From contig DAOWCY010000013.1 in NCBI GenBank assembly GCA_030639305.1, positions 1-57,929 of the forward strand: 57,929 nt of DNA, given 5' to 3'. The position numbers and the translations under genes were made by a program. Every line of letters starts with the position of its first letter. Position 1 is the stretch's first letter. The notes beneath the pieces were generated by a model. It was not told the origin of the DNA, did no database searches, and saw nothing but the letters and a program-made list of their open reading frames with translations. Below, piece by piece: positions 17,501 through 24,319 of this stretch. The DNA is from JAGLQA01 sp023135565 (lineage in GTDB: Bacteria > Acidobacteriota > Aminicenantia > UBA2199).

Positions 17501-18342
17501 TCATTCGCAAGCACCAAATCAAGACCACCCTCAGTTCCTAATAACGCGATGAAAGCTTGTGTCCCCTTGTAAGGTTTTATAACCTTGCGACTACTTTTTT
17601 TTCCCCCGCCGGATGTTATTTTTTTGTAATCCTGAAAACTAAGAACGTTGCCGTGTACGTCGAAGTGAATGATATGGTAAAAACCGCTTTTATCACGTAG
17701 ATGGTCTTTTAGATTTTTGAGAGTGGGGGGGCGCAGTAAATGGATTTGAACTTGCATGCGGTTTTTTTCTATGGCTTCCACCACCGGACGCGTAATGGTG
17801 CGATATTCAATATCATCTTTTCCGTTGGGTCTGGCAGTAATCATAAGAAGATTTAAGCGGCAACTCGGTTGTACGCTTAGGTTGGGGGTGTTAGTTCCTG
17901 AAGTACGTGTAAATTCGGTGCCTTTTAAACAGAGAGCTTTCGGCTCCTTTGGGTCTTTTAATGCTTCCCAGTGAAGGGCCTGGAATGACGGGTCTTTAGA
18001 ATATATTTGGATGCGGATTTTATCTAAATCGGTAACCAGATTACGCCATTCTATGAGAGCTTCGTTTTGAACAAATAGATTGTTGAATAATGATTCTCCG
18101 TAAAAAACGATACTCTTCTCTGCGCGGGAAGCTCTCTCCCAATCTGTATAAGGAGAAAAACGGTAGTTTTCAAAATACCATCGCAGCCGTTCTTCCTGAT
18201 CTGTCTCAATCTCACCTTCTTCCAGGAAAGGGTCCTGTACTTTCACTTCGTAACAATTTTCTGATGGAAAAATAACTTCTGCACGGAAAATCCCCTCTTC
18301 GGTTTTCTCCCTGCCAATAATCTTAACAATTTTCAGACTCAT
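14548..18342 (-). CDS. CHAT protease - NB-ARC/STAND ATPase - TPR protein
   Basis: A 1264-residue multidomain protein. Residues ~1-145: unassigned N-terminal region. ~150-420: CHAT caspase-like peptidase with the histidine in HFDVHGN (near 224) and the cysteine in FLNACQSGMA (near 297). ~440-740: STAND ATPase with Walker A GMGGTGKTT (near 470), Walker B VLLILDN, a SRSDEKW sensor and the GYPLA (GLPL-like) motif of NB-ARC proteins. ~890-1215: eight tetratricopeptide repeats of exactly 40 residues around LG..A...EAKKNYLEAL. CHAT and STAND parts both keep their catalytic residues. Such architectures belong to bacterial immune and programmed-death systems: the TPR array senses, the ATPase oligomerises and CHAT cleaves a target. 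The neighbouring membrane protein is the obvious candidate target. Trigger unknown. Confidence 0.9.
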   Translation of the reverse strand: MSLKIVKIIGREKTEEGIFRAEVIFPSENCYEVKVQDPFLEEGEIETDQEERLRWYFENYRFSPYTDWERASRAEKSIVFYGESLFNNLFVQNEALIEWRNLVTDLDKIRIQIYSKDPSFQALHWEALKDPKEPKALCLKGTEFTRTSGTNTPNLSVQPSCRLNLLMITARPNGKDDIEYRTITRPVVEAIEKNRMQVQIHLLRPPTLKNLKDHLRDKSGFYHIIHFDVHGNVLSFQDYKKITSGGGKKSSRKVIKPYKGTQAFIALLGTEGGLDLVLANDIAELLKDAHIPVCFLNACQSGMATSKKSNRENGGKNLTLDASLAMTLLERGVRLVLGMAWSLTVIGAQIMMKSLYDALTRGDEPSIALNLARQSMSDEACRFSRENRSINLEDWLLPVVWGKGDFSISLQLEKAGAEEKDAFLEQEYRRQKELEDVKTVGQYGFLGRDVDILNIETLLLQKNILLIKGMGGTGKTTLLGHMSEWWLKTGWIDHVFYFGYDRKSYHAEEILNTIAETVMPRIEYSFFLTIPKIETKSLHLADFLKQSNNTPEVLLILDNMESVTGTEKSVGSALKEKARVILVKTLKTLMRSTIKILLGSRSDEKWLGKDTFKDSIYILEGLDRISRFHLAEKILAGITIGNEDRDEFNRLMEILAGYPLAMEIILPNLTKRTAKEMREILTGAGVTLEGRTISEEIFKCINISYSLLTPEAKESMLVFTPFTSFLNGYFLEDYLKELQATGKFSHLTLDDLEDSLSQAEKQGLLTEIFSKTYSIQPVFPFFLGQQVEHFFDEDRKTGIEQAFCSYMTILAERYAKIINSKKAEENQMGILLFKEERENLHKALHRRLDQEGDFSRLFDVFGFYYQQQPLYYETIEFVEGVVKKLDKFSRKNPEFMSMYTSVVVNLGKSYQDIKDFSEAKKNLKKALSLNQKLGKREIAASVFHNLGVIAFEEHDLPEAKKNYLEALKIYQKLEYLYEQASVYHNLGIVAADEWNWEEAKKNYLEALKTYRELNEKQSLADTYHQLGNVAYKEQDWPEAKKNYMRALDIFQEFNNLKGQANCYHQLGVVAQAERKLFEAKKNYIKSLEIKQAYSDRYHQADTYIQLGIVALECGDLKEAKRYYLESLKIFREFNDEHSQGTALLQLGLLAYSEGDFQEAKKNYLETLKIFQMLNDSYRQAGAYSGLGMVAEDEKNFASSLKHSVSALEIFQQYNNDHFVRMTIERIYRIMQQWDAEEAIEKLHVEEKTKELLREINKQSTGDKK

Positions 18343-18508
18343 ACCTAAACTTTATCATATAATAACAATTTAATCAATGATCCCATACTGCGGAATAGAA
18401 CGGCGAAAAACCCGGTTCTATTTACATGGCAGCCTGGAAAGTTGCGTCCATATAATGAGAGCAAAAATGGCAAGAATAACAAAAAGATGAAGAAAATAAT
18501 CCCGGCTG

Positions 18509-18537
18509 TTGAAATTATGAACGTTTAATATTAAAAT
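18509..18537 (+). promoter_or_regulatory. Candidate promoter of hicBA
   Basis: TTGAAA (18509-18514), 17-base spacer, TAAAAT (18532-18537), then AGGAGG upstream of ATG 18559. An imperfect inverted repeat AATAGAAC/GTTCTATT at 18394-18422 lies further upstream between this gene and the divergent CHAT-STAND gene. Confidence 0.4.
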
Positions 18538-18558
18538 AAGGGATAGGAGGTATTCATC

Positions 18559-18792
18559 ATGAAGATACTGAATTACCGAATCTTGCTTCGCGAAGAGGAA
18601 GAAGGCGGATATACGGTGCTTGTTCCCTCACTTCCCGGCTGTATTACTTTTGGCGATACGATAGATGAGGCCGTAAGTATGGCCGGGGAAGCCATCGAAC
18701 TGTACATCGAAAGCTTGTCTGAAAACGGTGAAGCCATTCCTACAGAACAGCGCACTTTCGAATATAATTTGTCAATAGAAGCCAATGTCTAA
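18559..18792 (+). CDS. hicB: HicB-family antitoxin
   Basis: A 77-residue HicB protein with the partial RNase-H-like fold: YRILLREEEEGGYTVLVPSL, PGCITFGDTIDEAVSMAGEA, then helices to the end. It would neutralise the HicA-type toxin encoded immediately downstream, and HicB proteins usually repress their own promoter. No separate C-terminal DNA-binding domain is visible at this length. The AGGAGG ribosome site fixes the start. It overlaps the hicA start by 8 bases. Confidence 0.85.
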   Translation: MKILNYRILLREEEEGGYTVLVPSLPGCITFGDTIDEAVSMAGEAIELYIESLSENGEAIPTEQRTFEYNLSIEANV

Positions 18793-18964
18793 TCTCCCCT
18801 CATTTACACCACAGAAAATTATTAAGATATTGGAGGTTAGGGGATTTGTTTTGGATAGGATTAAGGGCAGCTATCATATTTACTATCATCTCGAATCTAA
18901 AAGACGGGTGGTTGTTCCTCTTCACAAAAAAGACCTGCCGAAAGGAACATTCCTGGAGATATGA
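18785..18964 (+). CDS. hicA: HicA-family mRNA-interferase toxin, truncated by a TGA
   Basis: Translating from ATG 18785 (overlapping the hicB stop) gives 59 residues with the HicA core: KIIKILEVRGFVLDRIKGSY, then HIYYHLESKRRVVVPLHKKD and LPKGTFLEI. The double-stranded-RNA-binding fold and the catalytic histidine region (GSYHIYYH) are present. At 18962-18964 a TGA interrupts the conserved C-terminal helix. The same frame continues KQAGIDKKELIK to a TAA at 19001-19003, exactly the missing family tail, so one base change (for example TTA to TGA) has cut 13 residues off. The toxin may be inactive or weakened. No ribosome site of its own; coupling to hicB is likely. Confidence 0.75.
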   Translation: MSNLPSFTPQKIIKILEVRGFVLDRIKGSYHIYYHLESKRRVVVPLHKKDLPKGTFLEI

Positions 18965-19020
18965 AAACAAGCCGGAATAGATAAAAAAGAATTAATAAAA
19001 TAAACGTTTCACATGGCAAC

Positions 19021-19230
19021 CTAATAAATTACCGGGCGATACGTAGGGAGCGGAACCGGTTTGTTTTCAGCTTTCGCAGCTTCTAACCAGGCTGCTTTCG
19101 CTATTTCCACTTCCTCTAAAGCCTCCTGTGCTGTGGCTCCAAAAGCAGAACAATGCCTTAAATCAGGAATATCCGCTATATATCCTCCATCTTCTTCACT
19201 GTAAAAAATATTGATATGATAGTCTTTCAT
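19021..19230 (-). CDS. HicB-family antitoxin without an adjacent hicA
   Basis: A ~69-residue protein, MKDYHINIFYSEEDGGYIAD followed by IPDLRHCSAFGATAQEALEE, matching the HicB partial RNase-H fold. No hicA-like ORF lies on either side in the same orientation, so it is an orphan antitoxin. A TTG at 19245 with GGAG six bases upstream is an alternative start adding five residues. It is encoded convergently with the hicBA pair, 17 bases past the lost end of hicA, and on the same strand as vapBC. Confidence 0.75.
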   Translation of the reverse strand: MKDYHINIFYSEEDGGYIADIPDLRHCSAFGATAQEALEEVEIAKAAWLEAAKAENKPVPLPTYRPVIY

Positions 19231-19266
19231 TGAAATCGCCAGCAATTTAATCTCCGAATAGTAATT

Positions 19267-19656
19267 TCACAGCAGTGTTAGTTCTAATTCTTCAATTTCA
19301 CTAAAATGCTTATCTTTGGTAACCAGGGGCAGTTCATATTGCCGGGCTATGGCTGCAATCCAGATATCATTCTCCGGGATAGGTCTTCCCTTTTTCTTTA
19401 ATCTCGATTTTATCTCGCCATAAATTCTTGCTGTTTTTTCACTAACTCCTAAAATATCGCTGTCCGCCAAAAAATCGAAAATTTTCTCCAGGTTTTTTCC
19501 AACTTGCTGTGATTTATAAGCTCCATAGTAAAGTTCACCTACCACCGTAACCGGGATATATACTTCTCCCAAATTTCTTATTTTCCTAACAATAGGTTTT
19601 TCGTTTTTAAAGAGGGCAATAACGATATTGGTATCCAATAAACTCTTACCACTCAT
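19267..19656 (-). CDS. vapC: PIN-domain ribonuclease toxin (VapC family)
   Basis: A 129-residue PIN domain protein. Acidic active-site residues are present: Asp in SLLDTNIVI, Glu in VVGELYYGA, Asp in PENDIWIAA and Asp in VTKDKHFSEI. VapC toxins cleave tRNA or rRNA with magnesium. The start ATG 19656 overlaps the antitoxin stop by 11 bases; a longer in-frame extension to 19713 lies inside the antitoxin gene and is unlikely. Context and motifs make it a type II toxin; substrate unknown. Confidence 0.88.
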   Translation of the reverse strand: MSGKSLLDTNIVIALFKNEKPIVRKIRNLGEVYIPVTVVGELYYGAYKSQQVGKNLEKIFDFLADSDILGVSEKTARIYGEIKSRLKKKGRPIPENDIWIAAIARQYELPLVTKDKHFSEIEELELTLL

Positions 19657-19879
19657 TATCGTCGATCCTTTCGCAGTCTTCCTCGATGATCCGGGAAAGT
19701 TCGTCTGCTTCATCTTCTGTCAGGATCCCCGCGAATTTCATCAGGTTTCTTCCCGGAACTCCTTTCGGTATAGTGGGTTTCGCTAAGATTTTGACAAACG
19801 CCAACACACTTCTTTGCAGGTTCAATGGAAGCACATCCATTTCTTTGATGACCTGGCTTTTTATAGACACTTGCTGCAT
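19646..19879 (-). CDS. vapB: VapB-like antitoxin
   Basis: A 77-residue protein directly upstream of the PIN toxin. The N-terminal half (VSIKSQVIKEMDVLPLNLQR) resembles the DUF2281 / VapB-type families that precede PIN toxins, and the C-terminal half is acidic with FAGILTEDEADELSRIIEED, the usual toxin-binding segment. A ribosome site is present upstream (AGGAG at about 19887). Assignment rests on position and general character more than on a strong motif. Confidence 0.75.
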   Translation of the reverse strand: MQQVSIKSQVIKEMDVLPLNLQRSVLAFVKILAKPTIPKGVPGRNLMKFAGILTEDEADELSRIIEEDCERIDDNEW

Positions 19880-19954
19880 ACTATTCTCCTAAGCAGACCG
19901 TTATCCGGCTGCCGAATCTGTAAGCGTTTGTTAAAAATCCGCTCGCAAAACTAA

Positions 19955-20015
19955 CCCGCCTCACGGTGGGGACTTGAATTGTGTAACACATGTCGCTCAT
20001 TACCGCCATGTAATG
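19955..20015 (+). repeat. Interspersed repeat family C, partial forward copy
   Basis: Contains CCGCCTCACGGTGGGGACTT, the CACATGTCGCTCATTACCGC stretch and CATGTAATGG. The CATTAC/GTAATG inverted pair is intact. It is one of five copies in the window. Confidence 0.7.
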
Positions 20016-20080
20016 GTATAATAATATTATATCTATAAAAAATCAACCCCGCCGCGAATTTTATCCCAAATTCCAGCCGG

Positions 20081-20109
20081 TTGCTAAAAAAACATTTTAT
20101 GGGTATAAT
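20081..20109 (+). promoter_or_regulatory. Promoter of the AAA/PD-(D/E)XK gene, leaderless layout
   Basis: TTGCTA (20081-20086), 17-base spacer, TATAAT (20104-20109). The ATG at 20116 begins six bases after the -10 box, so the message would start at the initiation codon. No ribosome site is present. Confidence 0.55.
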
Positions 20110-20115
20110 AATATC

Positions 20116-21666
20116 ATGAAAAAATTGCCTATCGGTATCCAGACTTTCAGCTCGCTAATCGAAGAAAATTACCTCTACATAGACAAAACAAAAAATATCT
20201 ACAAACTGTTCGCGGAAGGCGGCAAATACTACTTCCTATCACGACCGCGGCGTTTCGGGAAATCCCTCCTGATCTCTACTCTCAAAGAGATTTTCTCAGG
20301 CAATAAAGAATTGTTCAAAGATTTATGGCTCTACGACAAAATCCAGTGGGCAAAACACCCGGTTATTCACCTGGATTTCTTAGGAATGGAATATGGAAGC
20401 AGGGCCGAATTGATTAAATCCCTGGAATTCATGGTAAACCAAAACGCCCAAAATTACGGGATAAAACTAAAAGAAAAAGGCTATGATAAAAAATTCAATG
20501 AACTGATCAGGCAATTAGCTAAAAAAGAAAAGGTAGTCATCCTGATCGACGAATACGACAAACCTATCATTAACCATATCGACAAACCTGAAATCGCCAT
20601 GGAAAATCGCAATACTCTAAGAACCTTCTATGAAACCATTAAAGGGGCCGACGAATTCCTGGAATTCGTTTTTATTACCGGTGTGTCTAAGTTTTCTAAA
20701 GTCTCCTTGTTTTCCGGCTTAAACAACCTCGATGACATCACCATCGACGAAACCTACTCCACAATGCTGGGTTATACCCAGGAGGAATTACTGCACTATT
20801 TTAAAGACCGGCTCGATGCACTGGCGCAAGAAGGCGAAAAGGAGCAGTGGCTGCAAGACATAAAAACCTGGTATAACGGCTATTCCTGGGACGGCAAGAA
20901 CTTCGTATATAATCCCTATTCGGTGCTCCTTTTTTTCCAAAAACGGCGCTTCGGCAACTACTGGTTTGAAACCGGCACCACTACCTTTTTAATAAAGGCG
21001 ATAAAAAAATACCATGTGGATGTGACCCAATTGGAGCACTATAAAGCAGGAGAAGCTATTTTCGAATCTTTCGATATCGAGAGGATGAATGTGGCGTCTC
21101 TTTTATTCCAGACCGGCTATTTAACCATCAGGGAGGTCGAACTCATCGACCGGACTCGCCGTCTCTATATATTATCCTATCCTAACCAGGAAGTGAAAGA
21201 GTCTTTATTAGAGCACATCCTGGGTGAATTTTCGGCGTGTTTCGCCAATGATATCTCCGTTATTGTTCATGAGTTGAAAAAGACGTTGAACGAAGATAAA
21301 ATAGATAAATTCTTTGAGATTTTAAAATCGCTGTTCGCCAAAATTCCCTATGACATGTTTATAAAGGAGCGGGAAGGATATTATCAGACCGTGATCTATT
21401 TGCTCCTGGTTTTGATAGGAATCGATATAAATACTGAAGTAGAGACCAACACAGGCAGGTTAGATGCGGTGATTGAAACCGCCGCTTACATTTATATTAT
21501 GGAATTTAAAATGGGAACTGCAGAGAGCGCCTTAAAACAAATCCGCGACAAAAAATATTACCAGCCCTACCTCACGTCCGGCAAGCCGGTAAAACTAATC
21601 GGGGTAGGTTTCGACAGGGAAGAACGAAATATTAAGGATTTTGTCCTTCACCGGCAATCTAAGTAA
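20116..21666 (+). CDS. AAA-ATPase-like protein with C-terminal PD-(D/E)XK nuclease domain
   Basis: 516 residues. N-terminal AAA-ATPase-like domain with a degenerate P-loop SRPRRFGKSL (residues ~41-50) and Walker B VVILIDEYDKP. The C-terminal domain has the nuclease signature GRLDAVIETAAYIYIMEFK, with Asp and Glu-x-Lys of the PD-(D/E)XK fold, near residues 455-475. This family (AAA-ATPase_like plus DUF1703-type nuclease) is common in anaerobic and gut bacteria in many copies; no member is well characterised to my knowledge. It sits at the end of a toxin-antitoxin island with its own promoter. A mobile or defence role is plausible but unproven. Confidence 0.88.
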   Translation: MKKLPIGIQTFSSLIEENYLYIDKTKNIYKLFAEGGKYYFLSRPRRFGKSLLISTLKEIFSGNKELFKDLWLYDKIQWAKHPVIHLDFLGMEYGSRAELIKSLEFMVNQNAQNYGIKLKEKGYDKKFNELIRQLAKKEKVVILIDEYDKPIINHIDKPEIAMENRNTLRTFYETIKGADEFLEFVFITGVSKFSKVSLFSGLNNLDDITIDETYSTMLGYTQEELLHYFKDRLDALAQEGEKEQWLQDIKTWYNGYSWDGKNFVYNPYSVLLFFQKRRFGNYWFETGTTTFLIKAIKKYHVDVTQLEHYKAGEAIFESFDIERMNVASLLFQTGYLTIREVELIDRTRRLYILSYPNQEVKESLLEHILGEFSACFANDISVIVHELKKTLNEDKIDKFFEILKSLFAKIPYDMFIKEREGYYQTVIYLLLVLIGIDINTEVETNTGRLDAVIETAAYIYIMEFKMGTAESALKQIRDKKYYQPYLTSGKPVKLIGVGFDREERNIKDFVLHRQSK

Positions 21667-21807
21667 TGCCGTCCGCCTTTTATTATTTTCCGGAAGTTTG
21701 TTAAAAAAACAAGCTTTTCTATCAACCTAATCGGATATGCAATATCCCGGCCCCTCATAGGTTGGGCGCAGTCCTCTTAAAAGGCAAATTTTTTTTGCCT
21801 TTGCCTC

Positions 21808-21835
21808 TTGTAATTTCCTGAGATTGTTTTATAAT
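21808..21835 (+). promoter_or_regulatory. Candidate promoter of the HMG-CoA synthase operon
   Basis: TTGTAA (21808-21813), 16-base spacer, TATAAT (21830-21835). The leader would be about 260 bases and include both family C elements at 21836-21935 and 21970-22035. An AGGCAAA/TTTGCCT hairpin (21782-21800) lies just upstream. Confidence 0.4.
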
Positions 21836-22035
21836 ATAGTATAGTGTTTTTTTAAGACTAAGTTTGAAAAAAGCCACCTGGCGGTGAGAACTTGAAATAT
21901 TTACGACATGTTGTTCATTACCGCCATGTAATGGCATATTAGTGTTTTTCAATTTTTTTCCCGAAAAACGACCCACCTTCCAGTGCGGAATTTGAAATAC
22001 ATATAACAGGTTGTTTTATATCGCCATGTAATGGC
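21836..22035 (+). repeat. Two tandem copies of interspersed repeat family C
   Basis: Copy 1 (21836-21935) is complete: ATAGTG edge, AAGACTAAGTTTGAAAAAA, GCCACCTGGCGGTGAGAAC, GTTGTTCATTACCGCCATG and TAATGGC. Copy 2 (21970-22035) is diverged, with CCACCTTCCAGTGCGG and CGCCATGTAATGGC. The gap 21667-22104 holds these copies and a promoter but no gene that I can support. Confidence 0.75.
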
Positions 22036-22104
22036 TTAAATCGACAGTAACGAGTTCAAAAATTTTTGGAATCAATTCAAAATAAACTAATATAGGAGGT
22101 ACCA

Positions 22105-23151
22105 ATGGTTGGAATCGTTGGATACGGAACTCACATTCCACGCAGCAGGATTAAAGTAGAAGAGATCGCTAAAGTGTGGGGCGCGGATGCAGCGGCTTTC
22201 AAAAAAGGTCTGAACCTTAATGAAAAGTCCGTGCCTGCGCCCGACGAAGACTGCGCTACCCTCTCGGTTAATGCTGCACGAAACGCGGTAAAAAGAGCCG
22301 GTATAGATCCCCAGGATATCGGCGCTGTCTACGTGGGCAGCGAATCTCACCCCTACGCGGTAAAACCCACCGGGACGATCGTTTCAGAAGCGCTCGGGGC
22401 CTGTCCCTATGTGCATACGGCTGACCTGGAATTCGCCTGCAAGGCAGGTACGGAAGGGATGTATATCGCCCTTAATTTAGTAAAAGCGGGCGAAATGCCC
22501 TATGCCCTGGCTATCGGGGCCGATACGTCGCAGGGCGCGCCGGGCGATGCTTTAGAATATTCGGCAGCGGCGGGAGCGGCTGCTTTTATTGTCGGCGCCG
22601 AGGATTTAGCGGCCGAATTAGTGGATACCCATTGCTACATGACCGACACGCCGGATTTCTGGCGCCGGGAGCATGCCCACTATCCCCAGCACGGCGGCCG
22701 TTTTACCGGTCAACCGGCTTACGAAAAACATGTGTTCGGCGCTACTAACGCCATCCTGGAGAAAACAAATATGAAACCGGAAGATTTCGATTACTGCATC
22801 TTCCATCAACCCAACGGCAAATTCCCGGTGAACGCGGCCAAAAAATTAGGCTTTACAGAAGCTCAATACAAATACGGACTGCTCTCTCCCACTTTAGGAA
22901 ATACCTACTCCGGTTCGTCTCCCATGGGCCTGGCCGCCACTTTAGACGAAGCCAAACCGGGCGAGCTTATTTTACTCGTTTCTTATGGTTCGGGATCAGG
23001 CAGCGATGCCTTTATCTTTCGCGCCACGGAGCGGCTGCTCGAAATTCGCGACAAAGCCCCCCGGGTCAGGAAGCAATTGGATGAGCACAAAATATACATC
23101 GAATACGGCGCCTACGCGAAATTCAGGCGTAAAATTCTAAAAGCGGATTAG
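22105..23151 (+). CDS. Archaeal-type hydroxymethylglutaryl-CoA synthase
   Basis: Condenses acetoacetyl-CoA with acetyl-CoA to HMG-CoA, the entry to the mevalonate pathway. The 348-residue thiolase-fold protein has the catalytic cysteine in LEFACKAGTEGM (Cys112), the catalytic histidine in IFHQPNGKFP (His234) and the glycine-rich C-terminal loop VSYGSGSGSDAF. Length and sequence match the archaeal HMG-CoA synthase class more than eukaryotic or firmicute MvaS. A clean AGGAGG ribosome site sets the start. It is followed 10 bases later by a thiolase and then by a DUF35 protein. In methanogens the three products form a complex that channels acetoacetyl-CoA. A related 3-oxoacyl synthase role is the main alternative. 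Confidence 0.88.
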   Translation: MVGIVGYGTHIPRSRIKVEEIAKVWGADAAAFKKGLNLNEKSVPAPDEDCATLSVNAARNAVKRAGIDPQDIGAVYVGSESHPYAVKPTGTIVSEALGACPYVHTADLEFACKAGTEGMYIALNLVKAGEMPYALAIGADTSQGAPGDALEYSAAAGAAAFIVGAEDLAAELVDTHCYMTDTPDFWRREHAHYPQHGGRFTGQPAYEKHVFGATNAILEKTNMKPEDFDYCIFHQPNGKFPVNAAKKLGFTEAQYKYGLLSPTLGNTYSGSSPMGLAATLDEAKPGELILLVSYGSGSGSDAFIFRATERLLEIRDKAPRVRKQLDEHKIYIEYGAYAKFRRKILKAD

Positions 23152-23161
23152 GAGGAGCACC

Positions 23162-24319
23162 ATGAAAGAAGTAGCTGTAATTGGAATCGGAATGATCGAT
23201 TGGGGAGAGCTTTGGGAAAAGTCTCTCCGTACTATAGCAGTAGAAGCTGCATTAAAATGTTTTGCCGACGCCGGAGTCGATAAGGTGGATACTATTACCA
23301 TAGGCTGTATGTCCGGTGGGCTTTTTAATAACCAGGAACACTTAGGCAGTATTGTTCCCGATTATTTAGGGCAGCGTTTCGTGCCTGCCACGCGGGTGGA
23401 ATCGGCCTGCGCTTCCGGCGGTTTGGCCGTGCGTTCGGCTTTCTTAGAAGTAGCCTCCGGCATGGCTGAATATGCCCTGGCTATCGGCGTGGAAAAAATG
23501 ACCGACGTGGACGGCGGCGAAGCCACTTTTGCCCTGGCTACGGCAGCGGACCAGGATTACGAAGCTTTCCACGGCATCACTTTCCCCGGTCTTTATGCCA
23601 TGATGGCTAACGCCCATATGTTTAAATACGGCACCACCTTAGAGCAGTTGGCCCAGCCGTCGGTGAAAAATCACTTTAACGGCAGCATGAATCCCCATGC
23701 CCAGTATCCTTTTAAAGTATCGCTGGAGCAGGTGATGAATTCTACCAAAGTGGCGGATCCGCTGCGCCTGCTGCACTGTTCGCCCATTACCGACGGAGCG
23801 GCGGCTGTGCTGCTGGCCCCGGTAGAAAAAGCCAAAGAAATGAACAAACCCTATGTTGTGATTACGGGTGTGGGTCATGCTTCAGACACCATTGCCCTGG
23901 CCCAGCGGCAGGACCTCTACAGCCTGAAAGCAGTGGAAGTAGCGGCGCAGAGGGCCTTAAAAATGTCTGGGAAAACCATAAAAGATGTGGATTTTGCCGA
24001 AGTGCACGACTGTTTTTCTATTGCTGAACTGATGGTTATGGAAGCCATCGGCGTCGTAGAACCGGGTCAGTCCGGAGCGGCCGTTATGAACGGTTTGACC
24101 GCCTTGGACGGGGATTTCCCCATCAATCCTTCGGGCGGTTTGAAATCCAAAGGACATCCCGTCGGCGCTACAGGCGTAGCCCAGGTTTGCGAAGCGGTTT
24201 CCCAACTGCGGGGTGAATCAGGCAAACGCCAGGTTAAAAACGCCAAGACCGCCCTCACCCAGAATATGGGTGGCTCGGGCGCCAGCAGCGTAGTTCACAT
24301 TTTGGAGGCAAGATCATGA
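23162..24319 (+). CDS. Thiolase (acetyl-CoA C-acetyltransferase, archaeal/SCP2-like)
   Basis: 385 residues with the thiolase active site: nucleophilic cysteine in VESACASGGLAV (Cys83), histidine in EVHDCFSIAE (His282) and the C-terminal GGLKSKGHPVGATGVAQ, where a cysteine of classical thiolases is absent, as in archaeal and SCP2-type enzymes. It would supply acetoacetyl-CoA to the adjacent HMG-CoA synthase. GGAGGAG precedes the start. Its stop overlaps the next start by four bases (ATGA). The order synthase-thiolase-DUF35 is that of archaeal mevalonate gene clusters. Confidence 0.9.
   Translation: MKEVAVIGIGMIDWGELWEKSLRTIAVEAALKCFADAGVDKVDTITIGCMSGGLFNNQEHLGSIVPDYLGQRFVPATRVESACASGGLAVRSAFLEVASGMAEYALAIGVEKMTDVDGGEATFALATAADQDYEAFHGITFPGLYAMMANAHMFKYGTTLEQLAQPSVKNHFNGSMNPHAQYPFKVSLEQVMNSTKVADPLRLLHCSPITDGAAAVLLAPVEKAKEMNKPYVVITGVGHASDTIALAQRQDLYSLKAVEVAAQRALKMSGKTIKDVDFAEVHDCFSIAELMVMEAIGVVEPGQSGAAVMNGLTALDGDFPINPSGGLKSKGHPVGATGVAQVCEAVSQLRGESGKRQVKNAKTALTQNMGGSGASSVVHILEARS

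Noticed and set aside
18785..19003. TGA recoding (selenocysteine or alternative code) in hicA
   Set aside because: No SECIS-like hairpin seen, HicA has no selenocysteine site, and TGA ends several intact genes here (for example the thiolase and AtpF' genes).
13846..21666. Prophage
   Set aside because: No integrase, capsid, tail, terminase or lysis genes; only defence- and toxin-type genes.
21755..21976. Minus-strand 73-residue reading frame
   Set aside because: Falls entirely over a promoter and family C repeat sequence, with no ribosome site or recognisable protein features.
21836..22035. Known riboswitch upstream of the HMG-CoA synthase gene
   Set aside because: The same element occurs in both orientations before unrelated genes and matches no riboswitch core I know, so a mobile repeat is more likely.
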